NCBI GenBank assembly: GCA_031254175.1
Contig: JAIRUY010000010.1
Coordinates: 1-8,012, forward strand
DNA length: 8,012 bases
Reading direction: 5' to 3'
From: Treponema sp.
Lineage (GTDB): Bacteria > Spirochaetota > Spirochaetia > Treponematales > Breznakiellaceae
Within the stretch, counting starts at the first letter, position 1. Each line of letters starts with the position of its first letter. Positions 1-6,010 of this stretch are shown piece after piece. The position numbers and the translations under genes were made by a program. The notes under the pieces are model-generated. The model ran no database searches and had not been told where the DNA came from. It saw nothing but the letters and a program-made list of their open reading frames with translations.

Positions 1-549
1 CACGGCGTCCGCAGGACCATTATGCTGACAGGGGACAATCCAGAGGTTGCGGCGGCCATTGCCGGTGAATTGAAGCTGGATGAATACTACGGCGGCCTCT
101 TGCCCCATGAGAAAGTTGAAAAAATGGAAATGCTCTCTGAGGAAAAAAAGGCAAAAGGCAAATCGGCCTCAAAAAGGTATCTGGCATTTATCGGGGACGG
201 CATCAATGACGCGCCGGTGCTGGCCCGCGCCGATGTCGGCATAGCAATGGGAGGTCTTGGCTCAGACGCGGCAATTGAAGCCGCCGATGTAGTATTGATG
301 ACAGATGAGCCCTCAAAACTTATTGAGGCTATCGGTATTGCCCGTTTTACCAGGCGCATAGTTTGGCAGAACATCATTGTAGCCCTGGGAGTTAAGGGAG
401 TGTTTTTGGTTCTAGGCGCGCTTGGCGTTGCCTCCATGTGGGAAGCTGTTTTTGCCGATGTTGGAGTTGCGCTGCTTGCGGTTTTAAACGCCATGAGAAT
501 AATTCACAGCAGGAAAAATCCTTTACTTATTCCTGCTGTTGCCTCATAA
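1..549 (+). CDS. Heavy-metal-translocating P1B-type ATPase, C-terminal part (5' end outside window)
   Basis: Membrane ATPase that exports a divalent heavy metal (ZntA/CadA class). The reading frame is open from base 1; 182 residues are present. Visible are the end of the P/N-domain region with TGDN (residues 10-13 of the fragment), the hinge motif GDGINDAP (from about residue 65) and the following GIAMG and SDAAIEAADVVLM, all hallmarks of P-type ATPases. Two terminal membrane helices follow. The first contains the Lys of the N-x(7)-K pattern (K132 of the fragment). The last contains an Asp in ADVG (D153), which matches the metal-binding Lys and Asp of the Zn/Cd/Pb subgroup as known from E. 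coli ZntA. A Lys-rich insert (KKAKGKSASKR) precedes the GDGIND hinge. The N-terminal metal-binding domain, CPC motif and DKTG lie outside the window, so the metal is inferred. A CDF transporter gene begins 5 bp downstream, so the two are probably cotranscribed. Confidence 0.93.
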   Translation, partial: HGVRRTIMLTGDNPEVAAAIAGELKLDEYYGGLLPHEKVEKMEMLSEEKKAKGKSASKRYLAFIGDGINDAPVLARADVGIAMGGLGSDAAIEAADVVLMTDEPSKLIEAIGIARFTRRIVWQNIIVALGVKGVFLVLGALGVASMWEAVFADVGVALLAVLNAMRIIHSRKNPLLIPAVAS

Positions 550-554
550 TTTTT

Positions 555-1523
555 ATGATGAGTCTTAATACTGACAGCGTTCGTCTTGACAAGGCGCGTA
601 TAATCAAAACAGCATCGCTTGTTGCGCTGTTTGGCAATATCATTCTTGCGGCCATGAAAATCGGGGCAGGTTTCTACGCAGGAAGCCTTGCTGTTATCGG
701 CGACGGCATTGATTCTTCCATGGATGTGCTTATTGCGATTATGTCCCTCATAGTAGCGCGTATCATTGCCCGCCCTGCTGACGCGAGTCATCCCTGGGGG
801 CATGGCAGAGCAGAAACAATTGCGACAGCGCTTCTTTCCTGTATTCTTTTTTTTGCCGGAATGCAGCTTATCATTAATTCAGGCAGGGAAATTATTTTTG
901 GTGTACAGAAAGATGTTCCTTCATTGCCGGCGCTTGTTGTTACTGTATTTTCCATTGCGGGGAAATTACTGCTGGCCTGGTCGCTTTATATATTCGGAAA
1001 AAAAGCGGACTCTCCCATGCTGAAAGCAAACGCAAAAAATATGTCTGCTGATGTGCTTCTTTCTGCAGGAGTACTCGCAGGTCTTGGGCTTTCAATGATC
1101 TTCAATATCGGCGTTATTGATTCCTGGGCTGCGGTTTTGGTTGGCATTTGGGTTATCAAGTCCGCTCTTGGTATTTTTATGGAAGTAAATGCGGAGTTGA
1201 TGGACGAAGGTCCTAAAAAAGCATATTATCAGATTGTTTTTGACGCAGTCAAATCTGTTGAAGAAGCGGGAAATCCTCATCGTGTGCGGATGCGCCGCAT
1301 TGCCGGTCTTTGGGATATAGATATAGACATAGAGGTTCCGCCGAACAAAACAATCATAGAAGCGCACTGGATTGCATATAAAGTTGAAGAGGCGATTAAA
1401 TCGCGTGTTGCGAATGTTTACGACATAATGGTTCATATTGAACCGGCAGGAAATGTGGAAGACGAAGGATACGGGCTTTGTGAAAAATCTTTAAGTGATT
1501 CGCAAAAGCCGGACTCAGAATAA
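555..1523 (+). CDS. Cation diffusion facilitator (CDF) family metal exporter
   Basis: Inner-membrane metal/proton antiporter, 322 residues, a normal CDF length. About six membrane helices span residues 20-210 and are followed by a cytoplasmic C-terminal domain (about 220-305). The TM2 site is D53-S-S-M-D57. HPWGHGR (79-85) is the family signature after TM3. The TM5 site reads N162-M-S-A-D166, with Asn where zinc CDFs usually have His. That loss of His argues against a pure zinc transporter and suggests Mn or Fe, by analogy with known CDF selectivity motifs. The C-terminal part (HRVRMRRIAGLWDIDIDIEV) has the usual ferredoxin-like pattern. I chose ATG 555; ATG 558 is adjacent and equally possible. 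The frame is open further upstream, but that stretch overlaps the ATPase and is not CDF-like. No Shine-Dalgarno is visible, so translation may depend on reinitiation from the ATPase stop 5 bp upstream. It faces uppP tail to tail with a 4 bp gap. Confidence 0.92.
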   Translation: MMSLNTDSVRLDKARIIKTASLVALFGNIILAAMKIGAGFYAGSLAVIGDGIDSSMDVLIAIMSLIVARIIARPADASHPWGHGRAETIATALLSCILFFAGMQLIINSGREIIFGVQKDVPSLPALVVTVFSIAGKLLLAWSLYIFGKKADSPMLKANAKNMSADVLLSAGVLAGLGLSMIFNIGVIDSWAAVLVGIWVIKSALGIFMEVNAELMDEGPKKAYYQIVFDAVKSVEEAGNPHRVRMRRIAGLWDIDIDIEVPPNKTIIEAHWIAYKVEEAIKSRVANVYDIMVHIEPAGNVEDEGYGLCEKSLSDSQKPDSE

Positions 1524-1527
1524 CTTA

Positions 1528-2346
1528 TCAAAAAATTATATGAGTAACATATTGATCCAGCAGAATCAGCATTCCAAGAATACCGGTATAAGCCGCAAAT
1601 CCAAAAAGAGATTTTTCCCTTATTATTTTTAACATTAGTTTTACCGCAAAAAATCCTGTGATTGCGGCTGTTATTGTTCCCGCAGCAATGGCCGATGCGC
1701 TTAAACTTTCAACGGAGGTTTCAACATCGCCGCCTTTTACAAACTCTTTAACATGCAGAACAAGAGCGCCCAGAATTGCCGGTATCAACAGCAAAAATGA
1801 AAAGCGCGCGGCGAGGTCACGGTCAAGTTTACGCGCAAGAGCGCCCGATATTGTTGCCCCCGAGCGGGAAATGCCGGGAATTATCGCAATTGCCTGCATA
1901 ACACCGATAGCCAGCGCGTCAAGCCATGTCATATTTTCTTTTTTCTTCAGATTGTTATCCGTATTAATTCGTTTTGAAACAATCTCCGCGGTAATTAAAA
2001 ACACAGTTGTCACGAGAAAGCAAAACCCTAAAAATTCTCCCGATTCAAAAGCATGCCCGATAATACCGCTGAAAGCAAGTGCGGCAATTACTGCCGGAAC
2101 AGTCGCTATTATTAAATATAATGTAAGCGGTTGAAAAGGACGTTTCAGGATTTCAAGAATGTCTTTCCGTAAAACCAAAACTACAGCCGCCAATGTTCCC
2201 GTATGCAGTAATGTTTCGAGTAACAGCGGAGGCGCTTTTATGCCGAATATCTTTTGTAAAAGAACAAGATGCCCGGAACTGCTGACAGGCAGGAATTCGG
2301 TCAACCCTTGTACTATGCCGAGAATGACAGCTTTTATAATATCCAT
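1528..2346 (-). CDS. uppP: Undecaprenyl-diphosphatase UppP (BacA)
   Basis: Integral membrane phosphatase that converts undecaprenyl diphosphate to undecaprenyl phosphate, recycling the lipid carrier for peptidoglycan and other envelope polymers; overexpression gives bacitracin resistance. The protein has 272 residues, the family's usual size. Both family signatures are intact: E17-F-L-P-V-S-S-S-G-H26 near the N terminus and PGISRSG (157-163) with the catalytic Arg at 161. These correspond to the Glu/Ser/His and Arg residues known to be needed in E. coli BacA. Many hydrophobic helices are present. A lysine-rich loop (about 125-138) lies before the second signature. Start ATG at 2346 is supported by AAAGGA (minus strand, 2358-2353) 6 bases upstream. 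It lies downstream of the VWA gene on the same strand, separated by 111 bp of palindromic sequence, and may be expressed from a promoter within that gap or by read-through. Confidence 0.97.
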   Translation of the reverse strand: MDIIKAVILGIVQGLTEFLPVSSSGHLVLLQKIFGIKAPPLLLETLLHTGTLAAVVLVLRKDILEILKRPFQPLTLYLIIATVPAVIAALAFSGIIGHAFESGEFLGFCFLVTTVFLITAEIVSKRINTDNNLKKKENMTWLDALAIGVMQAIAIIPGISRSGATISGALARKLDRDLAARFSFLLLIPAILGALVLHVKEFVKGGDVETSVESLSASAIAAGTITAAITGFFAVKLMLKIIREKSLFGFAAYTGILGMLILLDQYVTHIIF

Positions 2347-2352
2347 TTTCTA

Positions 2353-2358
2353 TCCTTT
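2353..2358 (-). promoter_or_regulatory. Ribosome binding site of uppP
   Basis: AAAGGA on the minus strand lies 6 bases before the ATG at 2346. It supports that start and shows that uppP can be translated independently of the upstream VWA gene. Confidence 0.6.
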
Positions 2359-2369
2359 ATTCGCGTTGA

Positions 2370-2418
2370 GGGGTTTAATATTCCGCCCTTTAGGGCGCTT
2401 AAAAAGGTATTAAACCCC
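2370..2418. repeat. Large interrupted palindrome upstream of uppP
   Basis: An 11-base perfect inverted repeat (GGGGTTTAATA at 2370-2380 with TATTAAACCCC at 2408-2418) encloses a smaller hairpin CGCCC-TTTA-GGGCG (2384-2397). This can form a stem with an internal second stem or a cruciform. It shares the 12-mer CCCTTTAGGGCG with the neighbouring hairpin (2386-2397 and 2454-2465). The arrangement resembles REP/MITE-like elements or the hairpin ends of IS200/IS605-type elements, but I see no transposase and no target duplication, so the class is uncertain. It lies in the leader of uppP and could also act on that mRNA. Confidence 0.7.
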
Positions 2419-2433
2419 GAATACAAATACCTT
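2404..2433. repeat. Inverted repeat overlapping the palindrome arm (alternative stem)
   Basis: AAGGTATT (2404-2411) is the exact reverse complement of AATACCTT (2426-2433), with a 14-base loop between. It uses bases that also belong to the right arm of the 2370-2418 palindrome, so the two stems cannot both be complete. This is a possible switch between two folds in the uppP leader, or chance overlap within an AT-rich repeat element. Confidence 0.4.
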
Positions 2434-2440
2434 ATAAGAA

Positions 2441-2474
2441 CAACATACCTCGTCCCTTTAGGGCGAGGTTGTTG
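2441..2474. repeat. Hairpin spanning the end of the VWA gene
   Basis: An 8-base-pair stem, CCTCGTCC (2448-2455) with GGGCGAGG (2461-2468) including one G-T pair, closes a 5-base loop. After a small bulge it is extended by CAACA (2441-2445) with TGTTG (2470-2474). The minus-strand stop codon of the VWA gene (2460-2458) falls in the loop. On the minus strand the stem is followed by only a weak T-rich run, so a role as intrinsic terminator is possible but not convincing. The shared core with the 2370-2418 palindrome suggests both are parts of one repeat element. Confidence 0.7.
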
Positions 2475-3582
2475 ATTGCGGCAGCAGCATTGCGTGTACT
2501 TTTATGTTTTTTTCGGCGGCGGCATCTTCTGCCATTGTCTTTGTGATTCTGCCTCTTGGTCTTGGATGCGGCGGCCCGTCACCTATCAGCAGCATAACTT
2601 TTGATTCCGCTTCCCATGTAAATCTGGTCGCTCCAGCGTGAAGAGCTTCATAAACAGCTTCGGGAATATCTCCTCCGCCGCCGACACGAATGGCGTTAAG
2701 ATCACGCTGGAACCGCGCAAAATCGGCTGTGAACGGAACAATTCTTGTAAGGTATTCATCATAATAATCTTTGTACAAAACCAAACCTATCCTGAAAGAA
2801 ATAAAATTGCTTAATTGTTCATTCAGCATGGGAATTAGCGCCGCGCGCACAGGGTCAATGTATTTTTTCATGCTGTTTGTTGTGTCAAGGCATATTACTA
2901 TGTCAAGAGATTTCCCTTTTTCCTTTTCAAGTACGCTGCGAATATGATCAATAATATCATCCGGCTCCTGAACATATATTAATTCTCCGCCGCCTGTTTT
3001 CGCTATTTCTGTAAAGGCTGAAACCGCTTCAGGGATGTATTTTCCGGAAGGCGGATCCGGCGATGGCTCCTGCTTTGCTTCCAGCACAAAAGGATTGTCC
3101 CTAAAGGTTCCGCGGTAATCGGCGTAAGGCAAGGCAAAGGCTCGAATGTTAAGAAAGGTGCCGTCTACAAGGTAAACTTCTCCATGACGGGCTCCTTCAT
3201 AACCGTAATAGAGAATGTATGGAATATAGATGTGAAAAGCCTGTCCCAAAACCGGATGGTCAGTAACAGTAGAAGAAATCAGTGAATAAATCCGGCTTTC
3301 TCTTTGAATGGGAACTCCGTTAAGGAGCCGCATCTCATCACCGTTAATGGGGTTCCATTCCGGCGCGCGATAAGCGTAATTATGGCTGCGCATTTCCGGG
3401 TCTCTTGTCGATTCTGTGATCAGCACAGATGCGATATCCGGTTTTTTTCTTATGAAAAGATGAAAGCCTCCGTCTGCTCTCAGTTCCAGCCGTAAATCAT
3501 CTTCGCCGATGGTTAAATCCTGGGCATAAAGGGATATACCGAGGCTCGCAAGCAGGAAAAAAAATATACCGCTTTTTTTCAT
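2458..3582 (-). CDS. Secreted VWA-domain protein, probably C-terminally truncated
   Basis: 374 residues. A Sec signal peptide is evident (MKK, hydrophobic core at about 5-18, likely cleavage after SLYA at 20); there is no lipobox Cys. Residues 25-180 form an uncharacterised extracytoplasmic domain of mostly beta character, followed by a Pro-rich linker (SPDPPSG, 174-180). A VWA domain begins at about 226. Its metal-ion-dependent adhesion site is complete: D233-x-T-x-S237 (DTTNS), the GGGGD-PE segment (301-308) and the third Asp in IGDGPPHP (D335). Such domains bind a divalent cation and protein ligands; the partner is unknown. The protein ends right after the last predicted strand (KVHAMLLPQ), and the final residues and stop codon are encoded within a hairpin repeat, so the closing helix of the fold is missing. 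ATG 3582 is chosen because it gives the signal peptide; no good Shine-Dalgarno precedes it. The gene is followed on the same strand by uppP. Confidence 0.85.
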   Translation of the reverse strand: MKKSGIFFFLLASLGISLYAQDLTIGEDDLRLELRADGGFHLFIRKKPDIASVLITESTRDPEMRSHNYAYRAPEWNPINGDEMRLLNGVPIQRESRIYSLISSTVTDHPVLGQAFHIYIPYILYYGYEGARHGEVYLVDGTFLNIRAFALPYADYRGTFRDNPFVLEAKQEPSPDPPSGKYIPEAVSAFTEIAKTGGGELIYVQEPDDIIDHIRSVLEKEKGKSLDIVICLDTTNSMKKYIDPVRAALIPMLNEQLSNFISFRIGLVLYKDYYDEYLTRIVPFTADFARFQRDLNAIRVGGGGDIPEAVYEALHAGATRFTWEAESKVMLLIGDGPPHPRPRGRITKTMAEDAAAEKNIKVHAMLLPQSTTSP

Positions 3583-3659
3583 GGAATACTATATTAATTA
3601 TCGTCTCATTTTTTAGAAGCTGAAATTCAAAATAAAATTAAAAGAATCATAAAAAAACA

Positions 3660-3687
3660 TTGATAATTAGTATTATCCGTGTATAAT
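3660..3687 (+). promoter_or_regulatory. Predicted sigma70-type promoter of the HD-GYP gene pair
   Basis: TTGATA (3660-3665) and a consensus TATAAT (3682-3687) are separated by 16 bases in an AT-rich divergent intergenic region. Transcription would start at about 3693-3695, only 5-7 bases before ATG 3700. No Shine-Dalgarno is present. The rest of the 3583-3699 gap is AT-rich, and I could not identify a convincing promoter for the VWA gene on the other strand. Confidence 0.6.
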
Positions 3688-3699
3688 TATTCAATAATA

Positions 3700-4827
3700 A
3701 TGAAAAATATTCTGGTTATTGATAAAAAAGTAACAGGCAGGGAAATTTGTTTACATCTTTCTTCATATCAAACATATCATTCTGATTCAAGCCAAAAAGC
3801 CCTGGAAATAGCAAAGGTTATTAAACCTGATTTGATACTTTTGAATCCGTTTATGACTGATACAGACGGGTTTTTCCTGCTGGACAAACTGCAGCAGAAT
3901 CCCCAGTTACAGTATATTCCGGTCATTCTTCTTACCTCTGATGACAGCCCTGATTTTCAGGCACGGGGGCTTAAATCAGGAGTTGTAGACTTTATTTTAA
4001 TGCGGTCGGACTGTTCTCCGGACCAATTTCTGGACTGGGAGATGCTTAAATTCCGTGTTGATCTTCACCTTCAGCTTGGCGAGTACCGCCTTTCCATGGA
4101 AAATTCCGTAAGCGAACTTGAAAATAATATTGGCATTTCATTTGCCGAGCTTATTGAATGTAAGGATTATAATTTTTCAGGCCACGTCATGCGGACCGAA
4201 CGTTATGCTGAGTTATTGGCCAATGCTCTTTACAATGCAGGAACTTTTCCGGATTCCCTTAATATAGATTTAATACAGGATTTTACAAAAGCAGTCCCTT
4301 TTCATGACATCGGTAAAATCGGTATCAGTGATGAAATCCTTCGCAAACAGGGAACTCTGAATGATGAGGAATTAACTCATGCGAGGTCTCACACAACAAT
4401 AGGTTCGCAAATTCTGTATGATATCAGCGAACGTATTCCGGAAAGACCTTATTTTTATACAGCCTCCATTATTGCCCTTGGTCATCATGAACGGTTTGAT
4501 GGCTCCGGATATCCCAACGGTCTTTGCGGGGAGGATATTCCTCTTATATGCAGAATTGTTTCGGTAGTAAATGTTTACGATGCTTGTGTAAATGAACGGA
4601 TATACCATCCGGCAATGAGTCATGAAGATGCATGTAAAGAAATTGAAAAAGGAAGCGGCAGTGAATTTGATCCAAAAATAGTTGAAGTTTTTCTGAAAAA
4701 CAGCGATAAATTTGCCCGGCTCGCAGAAGAGCTGAAAACCATGACTAATATGCTTGGGAAACTGAATTTTAGTGATTCGCCGGAGGAGAACCCGGCAATG
4801 ATACAACGCCATTCGGCTCATGCGTAA
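3700..4827 (+). CDS. Pseudo-receiver/HD-GYP domain protein (first of tandem pair)
   Basis: 375 residues. The N-terminal domain (about 1-125) has the fold pattern of a response-regulator receiver but lacks the phosphorylation machinery. The acidic pair reads D8-K9, the phospho-acceptor is N49 (LILLNPF) and the conserved Lys is replaced by M101; only T79 remains. Phospho-signalling by the usual route is therefore unlikely. A linker (about 125-155) with coiled-coil character leads to an HD-GYP domain, a cyclic-di-GMP phosphodiesterase family. Seen are H162, HDIGK (202-206), H231, HHE (262-264) and GSGYP (268-272). The Asp normally in the A-D-V-Y-D motif is N291 (VNVYDA), a likely change in the di-iron/metal site, so activity may be reduced. 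Start ATG 3700 is preferred over in-frame GTG 3679, because the GTG lies inside the promoter. The next gene, a paralog, starts 26 bp downstream. Confidence 0.9.
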   Translation: MKNILVIDKKVTGREICLHLSSYQTYHSDSSQKALEIAKVIKPDLILLNPFMTDTDGFFLLDKLQQNPQLQYIPVILLTSDDSPDFQARGLKSGVVDFILMRSDCSPDQFLDWEMLKFRVDLHLQLGEYRLSMENSVSELENNIGISFAELIECKDYNFSGHVMRTERYAELLANALYNAGTFPDSLNIDLIQDFTKAVPFHDIGKIGISDEILRKQGTLNDEELTHARSHTTIGSQILYDISERIPERPYFYTASIIALGHHERFDGSGYPNGLCGEDIPLICRIVSVVNVYDACVNERIYHPAMSHEDACKEIEKGSGSEFDPKIVEVFLKNSDKFARLAEELKTMTNMLGKLNFSDSPEENPAMIQRHSAHA

Positions 4828-4841
4828 AAGTTAAAGTCCAC

Positions 4842-4847
4842 AGAGGT
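4842..4847 (+). promoter_or_regulatory. Ribosome binding site deciding the GTG start of the second HD-GYP gene
   Basis: AGAGGT lies 6 bases before GTG 4854 and fixes that non-ATG start, which gives an N terminus (MKRVLIVDDS) typical of receiver domains. Confidence 0.65.
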
Positions 4848-4853
4848 ACAAAA

Positions 4854-5864
4854 GTGAAAAGAGTTCTTATTGTAGATGATAGTGTAGTGATTCTTAAACA
4901 GGTAAAAATACAGCTTGCCCGTCATTATGATGTAATGCTGGCAAATTCCGGTGAAATGGCTCTGCAGGTAATTCGGCAAAAGCGGCCGGATCTTTTTCTG
5001 CTTGACATTGAAATGCCGAACATGAACGGTTTTGAACTTTTTAAAAAACTGAAGATGCAGCCTTCGCTGTACGGAATTCCTGTAATCTTTCACTCGTCAA
5101 TAACAGACGCAGACATTCAACAGCAATGTATAAAACTGGGCGCAAAGGATTATATTATAAAGCCCACTTATCCTGATGTTCTGCTGTACCGTATCGCATT
5201 GCACCTGCAGTTATCGAATTACCTTGAAAAGATGGAAGAAACTGTATCAGCGCTTTCCGGAATTATGACCGAGTCATTTGCGGAATTGATAAATTTCCGT
5301 TATAAAATGGAAGGCCATTCAGAAAGGGTTCCAAAAATATGCGCCCTTCTGGGACGTGAATTGATGAAGCAAAATATTTTTTCCACGGAATTGACGCAGA
5401 CCGATCTGAATTTGATGGTTCAGGCATCTCCTCTTCACGACATTGGAAATATTACTATTCCTGACAAAATACTTCTTAAGCAGGGACCGCTGGAAGAAAG
5501 CGAACGAAACATCATGAAAAATCACTGCACCAGAGGAGCCGCAATATTGAATCATTTTTCCCGGCGGTGTCCTAACCAGCGTTTTTTCCAATATGCTAGG
5601 CAAATCGCTCTTGCCCACCATGAAGCATGGGACGGCACAGGATATCCTGCCGGTCTTAAGAAAAATGACATTCCTGTCTGCGGCCGTCTGGTTGCAGTTG
5701 CTGATGTTTATGACAATATTACAAGCGAGCGGGTATACAGGAGCCGCCTCAACCATGAAGAAGCATACAAAGTTATCATCAGCGAAAAAGGGAAACGGCT
5801 TGACCCGCAGATTATTGAAGCCTTTGAAAAAGTAAAAGACGAAATCGAAATAATATGTTTATGA
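4854..5864 (+). CDS. Response regulator with receiver and HD-GYP domains (second of tandem pair)
   Basis: 336 residues, RpfG-like architecture: a cytoplasmic phospho-regulated protein that likely degrades or senses cyclic-di-GMP. The receiver (1-120) is complete: acidic pair D8-D9, phospho-acceptor D51 (FLLDIEMP), S81 in the Thr/Ser position and K103 in IIKP. A helical linker (about 122-148) leads to HD-GYP with H155, HD (195-196), H224, HHE (255-257), GTGYP (261-265) and A-D284-V-Y-D, so the expected metal ligands are present. One deviation is HDIGN (N199) where the family has HDIGK. The protein is clearly paralogous to the preceding gene across its full length (shared LHLQL, ESFAEL/ISFAEL and motif spacing), so the pair arose by tandem duplication. 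Start is GTG 4854 with a good Shine-Dalgarno. No histidine kinase is encoded in the window. Its TGA is directly adjacent to the stop codon of the convergent small gene. Confidence 0.94.
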   Translation: MKRVLIVDDSVVILKQVKIQLARHYDVMLANSGEMALQVIRQKRPDLFLLDIEMPNMNGFELFKKLKMQPSLYGIPVIFHSSITDADIQQQCIKLGAKDYIIKPTYPDVLLYRIALHLQLSNYLEKMEETVSALSGIMTESFAELINFRYKMEGHSERVPKICALLGRELMKQNIFSTELTQTDLNLMVQASPLHDIGNITIPDKILLKQGPLEESERNIMKNHCTRGAAILNHFSRRCPNQRFFQYARQIALAHHEAWDGTGYPAGLKKNDIPVCGRLVAVADVYDNITSERVYRSRLNHEEAYKVIISEKGKRLDPQIIEAFEKVKDEIEIICL

Positions 5865-6005
5865 TTACTTTGTCTTGGGCGGCTTGCGCAGAAAAAATTT
5901 AATTCCCGTTGTAAAAAGCATGATAAATACGGCAAATATGAACAAACCTGCCATACCTTTCCACATAATATCCAACGAAGCGTAAAGTCCTTCATAATTA
6001 ATCAT
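5865..6005 (-). CDS. OadG-related small membrane subunit (46 residues)
   Basis: Short gene on the minus strand starting at ATG 6005, with AAGGAGA (6017-6011) just upstream. The 46-residue product begins MINYEGLYASLDIMWKGMAG, has one membrane helix (about residues 17-36, LFIFAVFIMLF core) and ends in a basic Pro-containing tail (FFLRKPPKTK). It lies 30 bp downstream of the OadB-type beta subunit on the same strand. The MWKGMAG-F-F pattern and position match the gamma (OadG-like) partner of Na+-translocating decarboxylases, which anchors and assembles the complex. Known OadG proteins are about twice as long and carry a C-terminal extension that contacts the alpha subunit; this one lacks it. The function is inferred from context and topology; the coding call rests on the strong ribosome site and clean TM-plus-tail design. 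Its stop directly abuts the end of the converging HD-GYP gene. Confidence 0.8.
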   Translation of the reverse strand: MINYEGLYASLDIMWKGMAGLFIFAVFIMLFTTGIKFFLRKPPKTK

Positions 6006-6010
6006 AGTTT

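Noticed and set aside
87..494. Long open frame on the minus strand opposite the metal ATPase
   Set aside because: Its product has no recognisable motif and low-complexity Ser/Ala/Thr composition; it is the antisense shadow of a clear ATPase.
1658..2134. 158-residue open frame on the plus strand inside uppP
   Set aside because: Antisense of an unmistakable uppP; Ala/Ile-rich product without domain features.
2441..2474. Hairpin as a standard intrinsic terminator of the VWA gene
   Set aside because: The stem is good but on the minus strand it is followed by TTCTTATAA rather than a run of T, and the stop codon lies inside it; a repeat element explains it better.
3679..3699. In-frame GTG start for the first HD-GYP protein, adding 7 residues
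   Set aside because: The GTG lies between the -35 and -10 elements and adds residues unlike a receiver N terminus; ATG 3700 gives the expected MKNILVID.
5708..5995. 95-residue minus-strand open frame crossing the end of the second HD-GYP gene
   Set aside because: It overlaps the real 46-residue gene in another frame and the HD-GYP coding region; its translation is Cys/Ser-rich with no pattern, and it lacks a ribosome site.
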